DNA of 64,000 nt from Dastarcus helophoroides (lineage: Eukaryota > Arthropoda > Insecta > Coleoptera > Bothrideridae), in assembly GCA_028583605.1 (NCBI GenBank), contig CM053330.1:17013539-17077538 (forward strand), written 5' to 3'. The first letter of the stretch is position 1. Each line of letters opens with the position of its first letter. The position numbers and the translations under genes were made by a program. The notes below the pieces were generated by a model. The model was not told the origin of the DNA, searched no databases, and saw only the letters and a list, made by a program, of their open reading frames with translations. This document shows, piece by piece, positions 1 through 11,060 of this stretch.

Positions 1-76
1 GTTAATAACTTTCATATATGTATTTTGTACCAATAAATTCAAAAAAAATTCTGGTTCATATTTGATTTACCCTGAT
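1..76 (+). mobile_element. Possible mariner 3' terminal remnant
   Basis: Bases 52-75 closely match the right terminal inverted repeat of the mariner at 37851-38658 (GGTTCATATTTGATTTACCC). The body of the element would lie beyond the left edge of the window. No clear TA duplication is seen after it, so it is an eroded end at best. Confidence 0.35.
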
Positions 77-869
77 TTACCCCTATATAAAAATTGTAAC
101 GTATGATATCGAACGTTACTTGCGCTTGTTACAAATGACGTCACCATGTATATTAACATGGTAGCTCAGGTTTTTGCGCCCATTTAAATAGGTGAATTCT
201 ATTTTTACATATTTTATCGTATAAAGGGATTTTATTTAAGGGAAATAAAAATCTATATGGACTAATACAGAGGTGTGAACATTTTAAGGCAATTTAAAAA
301 TAAGAGCCAAATACCATATTATTTTAGTTTACCCCTTTTTCCCACTAGTACTTTGCCTAGTTCCTTTACTACTGCGCAAGTTAGAGAAGCAGGGGCACGA
401 AATCCAGCCTGTAACTGACGGGAGTTAAATGCGCTGTATTTCAGAATTATTTATAACTTTAAACACATCTTGCCACTATATTCTCTATTGAAGAAAATAC
501 AGTTCCAGCTCTCAAAGATTTTGCTTTACCTGGTTGCGCGTGAATTTTTTTCAACAAAAAATATTCGCACGAGAAAGATTTCGAGCAAACACTTTTTTTT
601 GTTAGCAAGCACTGCAGATGCGCATCAAAAAGGTTTCCTTCAATGAAATCGCCGACTGGGTAAATGCATTAGGTGTAATGGGGAGTATACTTTCAATAAT
701 AGTCTTATTTTGTAAAAAAAATGAAATAAGAATTTAAATTCATGAAAAATGGTATCAATCAATTATTTAAAATGGTTTATTTCTAAAAATATTATCAGAA
801 TAAAAATATGATAAACAATTAAATACACATTTTAAATGAAAATAAAACCAGTAATTTAATTTCAATTAT
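77..869. other. AT-rich flank downstream of Kir-A, no gene seen
   Basis: I see no coding exon, RNA gene or clear repeat here apart from ordinary AT-rich sequence. It lies just beyond the Kir-A stop codon on the minus strand and probably includes its 3' untranslated region. Confidence 0.4.
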
Positions 870-875
870 TTTATT
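870..875 (-). terminator. Candidate polyadenylation signal of Kir-A
   Basis: The minus strand reads AATAAA about 35 bases after the Kir-A stop codon, a usual distance. In DNA this rich in A and T the hexamer occurs often by chance, so only its position supports the call. Confidence 0.4.
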
Positions 876-909
876 ACTTTATTTGAATTATATTTGAATT
901 AAAATAATT

Positions 910-1549
910 CTACAAATCAGTTTCAAGAAAATTATTTAAAGAATTTGACCTTTTAACTAAATCCGAACATATATACGACTGCAAACTACTCAAAAGTTCA
1001 TCAGATTGACTAGTCTTGATAATATTTAAAGGTTCTGATTTTCCCCTTCTTCCCTCAGGTATTTGGTTATGGACTAATGCTTCTGTTACAATCACGTTAT
1101 TATTGACATTTGTGTCATGTTCACTTGCGTTATTGTTCATATCATTATCACCAGCATATTTTTCTTGATTCGACGTTCCACGGGACATTAAGGGAGATAC
1201 TCCATTACTAGGTGATTTAGTACCACTACTACCAACTAAAGAACTGCCTATACCAGTATCACCACTCAGTGGTGTCGCTGCCTTTTCTCTACTATACGCT
1301 TGCCCACGTTCCACCAATTCATCCAAAATTTTCCTCAAATTATAAGCGCTGCATAAGTAAGTGGGCGCCTCTTTTGTATTGTTAAATTTCTCGTCCTCGA
1401 CTAAATAACAGTTTTTTTCCTTATGGTAACTTACGCAAGATTCAAATCTAGCACCCCATAGAATTTCACTACTCACATATGAACTTAAAGATCTGGACAT
1501 TTGATTGGTAGATATCGAAGAGCCTTCCATTATAATGACAATTTCAAAT
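910..1549 (-). CDS. Kir-A inward-rectifier K+ channel, last exon (cytoplasmic domain and C-terminal tail)
   Basis: This is the terminal coding exon of a Kir/Irk channel. The minus strand shows acceptor TTTATTGCAG and then a phase-2 continuation reading (R)FEIVIIMEG. The conserved SEILWGARF segment and LCSAYNLRKIL follow, which is the second half of the Kir cytoplasmic beta-sandwich. After about 95 residues it becomes a polar Ser/Asn/Gly-rich tail of roughly 115 residues, ending N-F-L-E-T-D-L before TAG at 910-912. The usual His of the WGHRF motif is Ala. The last residues fit a class I PDZ ligand (T-x-L). The acceptor is joined with the donor at 8384 across a 6835-base intron. The domain assignment is firm; the tail's function is inferred. 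Confidence 0.9.
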
Positions 1550-2466
1550 CTGCAATAAAAATAGTAAATGAAATAGTCGAACGGGAAATAATAAACAACC
1601 TATAAAGAAGAAATAATTTCAATTCTGCTGGGGAATATGTTTACCACTCATAAAACGAAACGAGATTTTCTTATAGTTAGATGAATATCAAATTCACTTC
1701 TATCGCTTTGGATATCGTCGTGATTTATTTCCGTCCCAATTTTAATCTTTACGTCAAGAATAATGTAAAAAATGCCTTGATAAAACTCAAAGACGCAATA
1801 TTAGCCAAATGATGCCAAATACACAAAGCAATTCGTTTTCTGTTAGAAAGGTACATCATTTCCTTTGATATTCGTAACCTAAAGATATAATTCCAACAAA
1901 AAATAATAAATATTGTATTTCAAAAGCACAATTCTTTTAATGCTCGTCTTCTCTACAACTGTATTATGCTTTGATAAATATGGAGATTACCCATGATTAT
2001 TCTATGGTATGAACTACGAACCAACTTGACACGATGTTAAAAAACAAATGATTATTAACTTGGAGGTATTTATAATAAAGTCGCTGTTTATTGCTCTGAA
2101 GATAACTCGATTACCTTAAATCGGTGGTTCTTATACAGTATTTATGAACAAAAATATTGAATTTAAACCCTAAACGAGAAAGAAATCTTTCGAAATTGAT
2201 CAACATTTTAAAAGCAACAGTCAAAATTTTAGGGTTGTCATCAAAGTTGTAAAAGAAAAAAGAAAAAATTCAGCAATTTCGGTAATATCCTCAAAAATCC
2301 AGGCTTCCAAAAAACCATAATTTACACTAAAAATGATTATCTTGAAACTTAAAATATGGAGATTTCTTTTACTCACGTTAAAAAATAATTTTAATTTTTA
2401 GATTCAAATTTTACGAAAATGTAAAGGTTTAAGTTTGGTGGAACGAACTGGTGCTTGGTTTTCTTT
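1550..2466. other. Kir-A intron, unremarkable AT-rich DNA
   Basis: This is the 3' part of the last Kir-A intron. I see no exon, RNA gene or recognisable transposon until the palindromic element at 2467. Confidence 0.4.
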
Positions 2467-2684
2467 AAAAATTGAAATACAGAATGTGTCCCCTGAAACC
2501 AAGAAGGATTAAAAAACACAACAAAGGTTGCTCTAACGCGTTTCGACAACCAAGCTAACAGCTTCAGAGAGATACCGTATCTCTCTGATGATGATAGCTT
2601 GGCTGCCGAAACGCGTTAGAGCAACCTTTGTTGTGTTTTTTAATATTTCTTGGTTTCAGGGGACAAGTTTTGTATTTCAATTTT
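2467..2684. mobile_element. Palindromic MITE, complete copy 1
   Basis: Two arms of about 78 bases form a near-perfect inverted repeat around a short centre. Each arm runs from a ...TTGAAATAC / GTATTTCAA... end, through a CCTGAAACCAAGAA segment and ACAACAAAGGTTGCTCTAAC, to ACGCGTTTCG. A related copy is at 55445-55629 and single arms lie at 11005-11060 and 37661-37730. It has no coding capacity. The central part carries a hammerhead-like motif, annotated separately. The superfamily is unknown. Confidence 0.75.
2577..2622 (+). ncRNA. Hammerhead-like motif in palindromic MITE
   Basis: CTGATGA (2585-2591) is followed by a GATAGC-loop-GCTGCC near-stem and then GAAA, a palindromic ACGCGT and a TAGAG that can pair with CTCT just upstream of CTGATGA. 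This order matches a type I hammerhead (helix I, CUGANGA, helix II, GAAA, helix III, cleavage site). Weak points are one extra T before helix II and two non-Watson-Crick positions in helix II. The motif is better paired in the 55.5-kb copy. Confidence 0.4.
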
Positions 2685-2699
2685 AGAATGATTGTTGCC

Positions 2700-3480
2700 T
2701 CCTCCTTGAAGAAAATCCTGCTTACGCTCATGTAGCTAACTATTGACGGACCAATGCATAACCTAAATCTTTGGATATAAAATGCCTAAACTTGGTTTTT
2801 AGATCCAATTATTGACTGCACCGGAAAGTAAGCAAAGTTTTTTTAAGAAAATTAAAACTTCGAGGAAGTGAAATGTTAACATTTCTAGAAAAAACAGTTA
2901 TTTAATTACACGCGGACAAAGTCGCGGGTAACAGCATTATAATAAACACGATAATAAATCTCACCTATCAATGCGAACTTAAAATAAATATATTTTTAAT
3001 TATTATCCTTTATCGTCAAAAGCAATTTGCTTTAAATTTCGAAAAATAACGGGGCCCCTTCAAGTGCGAGGCCCGATTGGGCCCAATCGCTGCAATCGCC
3101 TAAAATCCGTGTCTGGGTCGACATTTTTAAAGAAAATAAAATTAGAAAAAATTTAAATTTTAAAAGAAGTCTAAATTTAAAAAGAAAGGTCGTAATTTCC
3201 AAAAAGCTCAAAAATGAAAATTGAAAAAGAGTTAAAATTTTCCAAAAAAATAGAACTAAAAGAAGTTGAAGTGAAAAAAGATAAACATTTAAAAATACTG
3301 AAATTTTGAAAAGGGTCGAAATTTTTAAGAAAAGTTTGAATTGCTTTAAATGGGTTAAAAATGTTGTCCGCCCGTTAAAGTTGTCAGGATACGATCGTTA
3401 AAGTTGCGCGGATATTTCCCCACTCTAATTTTTGAACAACGAATTGGACTTCCGTGTTTTAGCGCCTCATTTGAATAACC
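2700..3480. other. Degenerate A/T block
   Basis: From about 3120 the sequence is a loose array of AAATTT(T)GAAAAA-type motifs. At 3045-3118 a G/C-rich stretch reading GGGGCCCC and GGGCCC ends in GTGTCTGGG. Its reverse complement resembles a hAT-type terminus (CAGACACGGATTTTAGG), so this may be the edge of another inflated element whose other end I could not place. No gene is seen. Confidence 0.35.
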
Positions 3481-3659
3481 CACTCAACTGCGCAAAAAGC
3501 AATAAAACATACATATTTTTCGACAATGGCAGGGATAACGAGAAGTAGCAACTTTAAAAGTCGATCCAGTTCGGTGAGCGCATCTTTAGCAGGATTCTAC
3601 TGTAATGCGAAAAAAAACTCAGTGCTGAATGGAACTGCCATCTAGCTTTAGAACGTCTA

Positions 3660-4245
3660 TAACATGAGCATGCAGCTAATGGAATATGGATTAAAGTACA
3701 TTATGGGGTTCGGAGGACAATTCCTTGTACTAGAATCAATCCTTCCACTGGCTAGATCAACCATCAGAATCCTACTTAACGAAAAGATTCATGGGAAACA
3801 AACCCCAATGGGCTCAGTAACAACACCAGATAGACTCACACATTCATTGAAATGCCGTGCAGGAAAGTGCCAAACTATGCCTACAACTTTCAAGAGATAA
3901 CCTCGGGAAACTTGTCACTGTTGATTAAACAAATATTTTCATAGAATGTGAATTATAAACAATCCGAGCTGTAGTGGGTGTTTAGATGACGACAGTGTCA
4001 AGCACGTAATATGTCACTGTCCGACACTAGCATCAGTCAGAGGATCCACGCTAGGGGCTTTTAGCCTAGTGTGGCCAATTTGAGAGAGGCGCATCCAAAG
4101 TTCCTCAACAAGATTGGGTGGCTTAATGAATGACCAAGGACGCTCCAATCACGGGAATAGCACAAAAGACCCGAAAAGAGTGGCCTATGTGCCTGCCCAA
4201 AAATTTTTAGACAACCCACCACAAATCCAGAATCCAGAAATACTG
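3660..4245 (+). pseudogene. Decayed LINE 3' end with C-terminal CCHC-type zinc motif
   Basis: From about 3964 a frame reads PSCSGCLDDDSVKHVICHC, a C-x2-C-x7-H-x4-C motif typical of the C-terminus of R1-like and related non-LTR retrotransposon ORFs. The following DNA, through the rare phrase AATGAATGACCAAGGAC and on to AACCCACCACAAATCCAGAA, matches the better preserved minus-strand copy at 40181-40475. Stops and frameshifts make it dead. The 78-residue open frame at 3664-3900 upstream may be older LINE coding sequence but I cannot identify it. Confidence 0.55.
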
Positions 4246-4551
4246 AATAAGGTAAATATTTTCAAAAATTCAAAATTAAAAAAAAACATTATTTTCAACA
4301 AAAGCCAACATTTTAAAAAAAATTTGGATAAAAAGTTAAAATTTTAAAATGTGAAAATTTTAAAGAAAGTGGGAAATAAAAATTAAAACGAATTTAAAAA
4401 AATCGAAACTTTGTGACGCTTTAAATTAAAAAAAGTAGAGATTGTTAAAAAAAATTGAGAGATAGTCATTGCCGTAACTAAGGGGGAAAGGAGTGGGCAG
4501 TGCTGATCCTAGAAAGATCATTACCCACCCTAGAAATATCGACATATATAT

Positions 4552-4893
4552 TGTTGCGGGTTATCGATTCGAATGATTAATAGGCGTGAATTTTACTCAC
4601 TTTATTTCCAACTGATTCCGGAACACAACAATTGTAATTCACTAACACTGTTTAATTAACTAACTTATTCATTGACTTCTAACAACTAACCTACTAACTC
4701 AGGGAAAGCCAACCGGACCCCCCTGTACATAGATCCCGATTCGGGTTCTAGAAAAATTAAGCAGATAAGGCTTATCGTTTGCCGAAATTTCTGGAGCGCT
4801 TGTCTGCCGGTTGATTTATTATCGCGGCCGCTTCCCCCTTATCAAATTTTCTAGAAAATTCCCAGTTAAACTTTATAATTACATTTCGTTACA
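4552..4893 (-). repeat. Gypsy 3' LTR, 342 bp
   Basis: The LTR starts TGTTGCGGG and ends CGTTACA on the plus strand (TG...CA ends). It is homologous along its length to the solo LTRs at 31219-31601 and 42273-42625, including the shared internal segment GATAAGGCTTATCGTTTGCC. The adjacent minus-strand AAGAAGGAGACAG is a good polypurine tract, which fixes this as the 3' LTR of a minus-strand element. Confidence 0.85.
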
Positions 4894-4923
4894 CTGTCTC
4901 CTTCTTAGGACTGATCGTCCCAA

Positions 4924-5106
4924 TCAGTTCCAATCATTCACTTCGCCACTATATTTGCACAGTTTGTTGAGGTAAACCACTTTCATCTTGGTCCTGGGGC
5001 TGCGCTGTATCCTGTTTACCAAGTCGATCCTCTTCAGCACTTTGTACGGCCCTTCCCAAGATGGCGTAAACTTCGGCGAGACTCCTTACCTCCGCTGAGG
5101 GTTGTA
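4924..5106 (-). pseudogene. Gypsy pol, C-terminal end of integrase
   Basis: The minus strand reads the end of a Ty3/gypsy integrase, with SPKFTPSWEGPY and a VYLNKL terminus before a stop at 4924-4926. An in-frame stop lies just upstream (after QRR). The upstream part of the same domain is at 5867-6268, displaced by the 752-bp insert. The short polypurine tract and the LTR follow. Confidence 0.75.
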
Positions 5107-5110
5107 TAGC

Positions 5111-5862
5111 GGGCATAAATTGCCCTCAAAATAATTGGGGCCCTTAACTGCAGGCCCGACTTGCGCTCAAAATTTTATCTTGCGCTGTGGCCCTCTTAAT
5201 TCTGCATTGAACTAGGTAAGTATTGCTTGTTTAAATTATATATAGATGCATTTATTTGCAGAAATACAAAAATTAGGAAATATTTATTTATTGTAAGTAA
5301 ATGTACATAAGTAAAAAAAGTATAAAACGATAGATGATACACACTTCACAAAGTCAAGTCGAAATATTTCATTATTTTCTAGCTGTTTTAATTAATTTTG
5401 CTGGCTTTTCGAAAATTTCGCCAGTAACTTTTCGTTTAATACTGTTACTTTTGGCAATTAACACATGCTTCCTCCAATTGGTGGTTATGGATTCCGTCTT
5501 TTCGACAAAAAAACGGAGTTGAGGGTAAACACCTTTGCTGTACACTGGTTCTTTGTACAACGCCACAACATTTTATCCGTCTTCTTTAACTTCCGACACT
5601 GGGAAAACTTAAACTTTTCGAACACTAGTAGCGTACAACCCCGTTCACTTAAAATGTATTTCATGTCGATAGTACAAAAGATAAATCATAAAAAAATAAT
5701 AATTATAACCACTGCATAAGGGTGAGGACCCGCAAAGATGAAAGTTGTAAACTATTAGAAGTTCATTATAAATTTTGAGGGCAATTCAGTCTTGGAATTA
5801 ACCCTGGACTAATGAGAGGGTTAACCGCCATAATTTTTGAGCGCAATTCATGCTCGCCCGTC
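5111..5862. mobile_element. Non-autonomous inverted-repeat element inside gypsy integrase
   Basis: The left end GGGCATAAATTGCCCTCAAAA and the reverse complement of the right end GGGCGAGCATGAATTGCGC form terminal inverted repeats, differing by a 3-base indel. A second subterminal pair around TTGCCCTCAAAATTT is also inverted. TAGC occurs on both sides (5107-5110 and 5863-5866), with three extra bases on the right, so the exact duplication is uncertain (TA or TAGC). The short open frames inside show no recognisable domain. Confidence 0.6.
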
Positions 5863-5866
5863 TAGC

Positions 5867-6268
5867 CATACCAATTCGCCCTCGCTGAAACCTCCATGGT
5901 TGGCGTTTACATCATATCTAGTTTCCATCCGGTGGGTCGCCAAGTTGATCTTCGTCCGCACCAGGGCATGTGTCTCCAATATCGTTTCTCTCGAGCCATC
6001 TACGAAACCCATCGCCTCCCTGGGTGTCTCCCTTGGTGATCCAAACACCAAGTCACACGGAAACCGCAGTTCCCTTCCGAAAATCAATTTAACCGGAGTC
6101 TGACCCGTAGTTTTATGAGTTGCCGCTCGAGAGGCCATTAGAAACAGTGGTAGTTGTCGGTCCGAGTCTGTCTGACGCTTGGAAACGACCTTCGAAAGAT
6201 GTTCCTCCAAGGTCCTGTTAAATCTTTCCACTATTCCATCAGACCGTGGATGAAGAGGTGTCATTCGA
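5867..6268 (-). pseudogene. Gypsy pol, integrase core fragment
   Basis: The minus strand encodes a clear Ty3/gypsy integrase segment with TPLHPRSDG and VERFNRTLEEHL near its start, then the region leading to GELVWL, the start of the C-terminal chromatin/DNA-binding part. Its N-terminal side runs straight into LTR sequence at about 6270, so everything upstream is deleted. It continues beyond the 752-bp insert at 4924-5106. Confidence 0.8.
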
Positions 6269-6449
6269 GTTCCAAAAAATTCCCAATCAAACTTTGCAAT
6301 TACATTTTATTATAATATTATGTATACTTGTAATGCATTAGATGCCCACCTTACAGAGGTTCTTGCCCACCCAAAGAAATATCATTCTTCCAGTTTGTCC
6401 CACCTTATGAGGGAGGAAAAAAATCCTAGCTATTGCCATGCATATAGTT

Positions 6450-8300
6450 GAAATTTTGCCAAAAAATTGAGGTAGAGTCGAAATTTTGAAAATAATTGAG
6501 ACAATGTTAAATTTAAAACGAAATCGTTGGAAATAATAAAATTTGAAAAGGTCGAAATTGCATAAAAAAGACGTATGTAATTTTCAAAACAATGTCGAAA
6601 TTTTTAAGAAAAATTTAAAATATTTAAAACAGATTGATATATTGAATAAGTTCAAAAAATTCAAAATTTAAAAAAATCATAATTTTCAGCCAAAAATCAT
6701 AGTTTTTAGGCATCAAAATTTCGAAGATTTCGAAGATGGAAATGTAAAAATTTTGAATAAAAGTGGAAATTAGGATTTTTTAAGCAAAGTTGAAGCATAA
6801 AAATGTCGGGGGTTTTGGTAGAAATCGTACTAAGATTTTCATTAAAACTTGAATTAAAAAAAAGTTGAAATATTCAAAAAGTGCCGAAATTTTAAAAAAA
6901 GTCAAAATTTCTGGAAGTCGAATAAAGTTGCAAATTTATTTTAAAAAAATAAAATGTTGAAAAAGATAAAATTTTTCAAAAAAGTTCATTTGGTAGATTT
7001 AAATTAAACAATCAAAATCCTCATAAAACATCAGATTCCTTTAAAAGTTCATAATTTTCAAACAAATCAAAGTTTCTAAAACTAGTCGAAATTCATTAAA
7101 ATAAATCAAAATTTAAAAAAATTAGTGATGAGAAATTTTTCGAGAAAAGCTCTCAAGTCTCGATTTTAAAGTAGTAAGTTATAGGTAAAAAATAGAAGAA
7201 AATATTGGATTTTACTTTAGATGATTCTGCATTAAAAAATAGTTAACAAACTAGAAAGTAAGGGTCGTAGGTCAGAAGGGAGGCCTTAGCCCCCCAAGTC
7301 GGATTACCTGACTTTGCCCATGAGAGAGCTCCTCGTTAGAAGAAGCCGTCTTCAGTTTTGTATGGCGAAGTTTTCCACTAGAAAATTAATATTTGGAGAA
7401 TTATTTTCAGTAGAAAAAAGATATCTTTAAAGTTTTATAGTGTTGATCGTCCCTTTGAGAGTGTCCTTGGAAGGGAAAGATTAAGGCAATTTTTTATATG
7501 AAGCAATTATTTTTTATCATTTTACAATTAAGAGTACGTTGCTTTTTTTTAAAAGTAACATTAATAAATCATTTCTTTTTTGTTAATTTAATCCTTTGTG
7601 GTTTTTTTAATCTCTGTAAATATTCGTAATAAATAATTAACTTGAATTTAATAGTTTGGCGCAATTTTCAAAATTACCAGACTTGACACTGGTGTTGTTT
7701 AATTTTTTTATGTGTCAAGTGAAGCCCAGTGAATAAAGAATAATTAATTATTTCCGTTAAATAAATTTGGAGTTCTGGCTCTCCAATGACCAACTTTATT
7801 TTTTTTTGTTAAAGAAGGTGACAGCCGAAAACCGGCCTTCTGTATGAGTATTCTTCCTAGGCCCCCTTGCTCGAGCCCCTGGGCATTTGCTCTAATTGCC
7901 CGCCCCCTCCCCTCTATCGGCATGTTATCAAGACGTTTATTAACCTATCCTAACTGTAAGCTTCATTTCTATTAATTCGAAAAATAAATAAAAGAGTAAT
8001 ATCTATTCTGAAATACTGCTTATTAAATCAACATTAATTGTGATAAGCCCCAATTACACTAGATTTCAAATTGCAGAGAGCTTTCAAATAACAGAAATAC
8101 AATTCTAGGTCATTTGATACAAGCTTATTCAGTTGAGTATAACTTAATTAAAATTAATGGATAATTGAGCGTGCACTGAATATAAGAATTCACATGATGC
8201 AACGCTGCAATAGAATATTTGATTGCTAAATATTCTGAAAGTCCAATCGTGTTGGATCAACTGTTAATATTAGGTTCAACAAAAATTCAAAACTGTCAAT
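6450..8300. other. Kir-A intron: A/T motif block, then unremarkable DNA
   Basis: 6450-7180 is a degenerate array of (G)TCGAAATTTT/AAAAAG-type motifs. At 7260-7313 a stretch ends TTTGCCCATG, resembling a hAT-type terminus (reverse complement CATGGGCAAAGTCAGG), but no partner end was located. 7320-8300 shows no exon or named repeat. Confidence 0.35.
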
Positions 8301-8384
8301 TTGTCAGCTTATTGAACGCATACTAAACAATGCAAGAAAACGCACCTTACAAATTTTTGTCGGAAAAAATTCCTTAGGTTATAC

Positions 8385-8623
8385 CTTTTCATGATTAGAT
8401 CCTTGGCTGACAGGTCCCACAATGGACTACTGGGGGTGATTTTGTGTATAACTTCGATTGGCCATATCAATATTCCGGTCGGTTCTAGCTTTAGAGAGCG
8501 CAGAAAGAGCTCCTCATTTCTCCTTTGTATCAAATAAGCTTTTATTGTGTTGCGGCATTCGTATTTTCGGCTGCTATCTCTAACCCGGAACATGAGGCAA
8601 AGCTCGCCGTTTCTTTGATGAAT
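8385..8623 (-). CDS. Kir-A inward-rectifier K+ channel, middle exon (start of cytoplasmic domain)
   Basis: The minus strand shows acceptor TTTTCTACAG, a 239-base exon and donor AAAAG|GTATAA. It opens in phase 0 directly after the inner helix with IHQRNGELCLMFRVRD, the first strands of the Kir cytoplasmic domain. It carries IWPIEVIHKI and SPLWDLSAKDLIMK, matching the family's conserved stretch before FEI. It ends in phase 2 so that AG joins A of the last exon to give Arg. Its splice positions are the same as in Kir-B exon 3. Introns of 8329 and 6835 bases flank it, both filled with transposons. Confidence 0.9.
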
Positions 8624-8639
8624 CTGTAGAAAAGGGAAA

Positions 8640-11000
8640 AAATGAATGTTTCACGTGCCGATGTAGATTTATCACGCAATGTAAACTACGGACAACTTAT
8701 CATTGTATTTAGGTTGTATGCTTTTTCGTTTTTTTACATAGAGAAAATGGGCGATTTAGAACGTAATGGTTTGAAATATCTAGAGAGTTAAAGTTTTCTA
8801 ACAATAAGAAACGAAACCACTTTTCTCTAGCGTTAAGAAAATAGTTGCAGCAGATCGTAACCGGTCAAATGTGAAAGACAGATAGCGCCATAGATTTCTT
8901 TTATTCTCCAAATCCGATCTACCATAATTGTTCCTAATAGTGCAAAATTAAATTTTACCTCACATTTACTAAAAGCATTTGTCACTAACTAATATCTCTC
9001 CTAAATATGCAGTTCGAAAACATGTTTAAAAGCAAATGTTATCTATTAACCTAAAAAAAACTTATTGGTGCTTCCGTAACCAAATACGGAAAATAAAATC
9101 AAATCGCTGTCTGCTGCCCATCTGTCATAGAGGCCATTTTAGACATTATTTATCATTGTTAGGCATTAAATTTTGCACTACTTTACTCATGGGCGTAGGC
9201 AGAATTTTGTTCAGGGGAGAGGTAACAACCATTTTGAAAAGTTGATGGAAACAAAAAAGAAAAACCTTCCAGCTGAGCATATGTATATTTTCATTTAATG
9301 GAGAAGTTTCCTGATGTTGTTAATGTAATTAGATTAAAATATAGATCAAAACTAATAAATCACTGAAAAAATTTTTGAAATCTGTTAATAAATGACTAAG
9401 AAATAGATTATTTATTGAAGTTTACGTATTTTATCGCGAACGTCTGTGTGTGCGACTTCATTTGACCCGTCCGAGATCGTCGCATAACAAATCACTGAGC
9501 GCGAAGAAAAGCTCGCGGATTTTTCTAATTTTTTGGATATGTTGAAGAGAACCGAAATCTATGAGGCACGTATTTTATCGGCTGATAAACGGTTTTAAGG
9601 GTAGTTCTACCTACGTGGATTAGGTCAAATGACGTCACACGCGTAACAAAATTTATTCTTACAAGCGCAACTTCAAAGGTAAATTTGATATCTGGAAATA
9701 GAGCCGAACTTTGGAAAATCGAATTTAATCTAAAAACCGAACCGAAATCAAATTTTTTAAAAAAAGTAGAAATTTTCAGACACCTGTAAGTAGAATTTAA
9801 AGACAAATATTTAATCAACAAAATTATTTCTCTCCTAATATTTAATTTATTTAAATTTTATCATAATGTTGACATTTACAGTAAATTTTTTGCTCAAAGC
9901 TGCCTAAAAATATTATTCTCAGAATACTTAGATCCTTATTAAAATGTCGATTCAATTTTGGAAAAACTAAAGAATTTTGAAAAAAGATAAAAGTTTTGAA
10001 AAAATGTTGCACTGTAAGTAGAAATTTCCAGACACATCGCATTTGGAAGTACAAGTCAAAATGTTTAGAATTAGATAAATTTTGAGAAATATTAAATTTT
10101 CGAAAAATCAAATTCTAAAAATAAGAAATTTTCATAAAAGCTTAATATTAAAAAAATGATTTTGAAACAAATAACACTTTTTGAAAAATACCGTCGAAAT
10201 CTCGAGAAAAAATCAAAACTTCTCGACGAAAATTCAAAGTTTCCAAGAGAAAAGTTAATTTTAAAAGGAAAAAGAAGAATTATTAAGAATAATTTCAAAA
10301 GTCGTATTTCGGGAAAAATACAATTTTGGAAAAAAGTTGACATTTTTAGAAAATTAAATAAATAAAAACCTTACCCTTCGGAAAAAACCGAAAACATTTT
10401 AAAAATTTTAATATTTCCAAAGGGCAAATTTTGTGAAAAAAAGTCGCAGTTTTTACAAACAGTCGAAATTATGAGAAACTGTTCCACTGTAAATGAAAAT
10501 TTTCAGAAACATCGCATTTTGCAGTCTAAGTCAAAATTTCAATTTTGAGAAATTTTCGGAAAGTTGAATTTAAAAAATATCAAAAAATCCGACTATCAAT
10601 AAAATGGGTTTTGAAAAAAAATTACGATTTTTGAAAAATGTCGACGAAATGTGGAATGAAGGCTCGAAATTTCTAGAAGAAAACTTAGAATTTTCAAGAG
10701 AAAATTCGGTTTTGATAGAAAAAATAAAAGTTTCAACTATAAATCCTTATTTCGATAGCAACGAATTTTGAGAAAATAAAACTCAATGGGGGAAGTCGAA
10801 TGTTTAGAAAACCAAATTTAAAATAAAAACCCAACCTGAAAAAATGTTGAAAATTCAAAAAATTTCAAAGTATGTCTAAAAATCGAATTTTCTGAAAAAA
10901 CGTCGCAATTTTCAGAAAGAGTCGTTCAATGTTGAGAAAAAAAAACTAATTTCCCAAAACAATTTTCTCCTTTATTTCTTTATTCCAATTTTGACTTATC
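8640..11000. other. Kir-A intron: plain DNA then A/T motif block
   Basis: 8640-9180 holds nothing recognisable. At 9189 CATGGGCGTAGGCAGAATTTTG looks like a hAT-type left terminus with no right end found. From about 9520 to 11000 the sequence is a long degenerate array of GTCGAAATTT and TTTTGAGAAAA motifs. Short open frames here have low-complexity Phe/Lys/Asn-rich translations and are not genes. Confidence 0.4.
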
Positions 11001-11004
11001 TTTT

Positions 11005-11060
11005 CAGAAATTAAAATACAAATTATGTCCCCCTGAAACCAAGAAAGATTAGAAAACACG
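11005..11060. repeat. Single arm of the palindromic MITE
   Basis: The segment with TACAAATTATGTCCCCCTGA and then AACCAAGAAAGATTAGAAAACAC matches the left arm of the palindromic elements at 2467 and 55445. The second arm is absent. Confidence 0.55.

Larger units (their letters stand above)
4552..6314 (-). mobile_element. Internally deleted Ty3/gypsy retrotransposon
   Basis: The insertion is flanked by ATAT on both sides (4548-4551 and 6315-6318), a 4-bp duplication. On the minus strand it holds a stub of the 5' LTR (about 45 bp, 6270-6314) fused directly to the integrase end of pol, a purine-rich tract, and a full 3' LTR (4552-4893). Gag, protease, reverse transcriptase and most of the 5' LTR are missing. 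The integrase is itself cut by another element at 5111-5862. The element cannot be autonomous. Confidence 0.8.
4467..6440. mobile_element. hAT-like MITE split by a gypsy insertion
   Basis: The left end CATTGCCGTAACTAAGG and the reverse complement of the right end CATGGCAATAGCTAGGA form imperfect terminal inverted repeats of hAT type. The flanking octamers GAGATAGT (4459-4466) and CATATAGT (6441-6448) match at 6 of 8 positions, as expected of an aged 8-bp duplication. Without the gypsy insert at 4552-6314 the element would be about 210 bp, so it is a MITE. Confidence 0.5.

Noticed and set aside
5334..5719. Three overlapping short frames inside the 752-bp element
   Set aside because: No recognisable domain, mutual overlap on both strands, and typical non-coding wording.
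10092..10365. Overlapping open frames of 83 and 69 residues on opposite strands
   Set aside because: They are low-complexity Lys/Phe/Asn translations of the A/T array.
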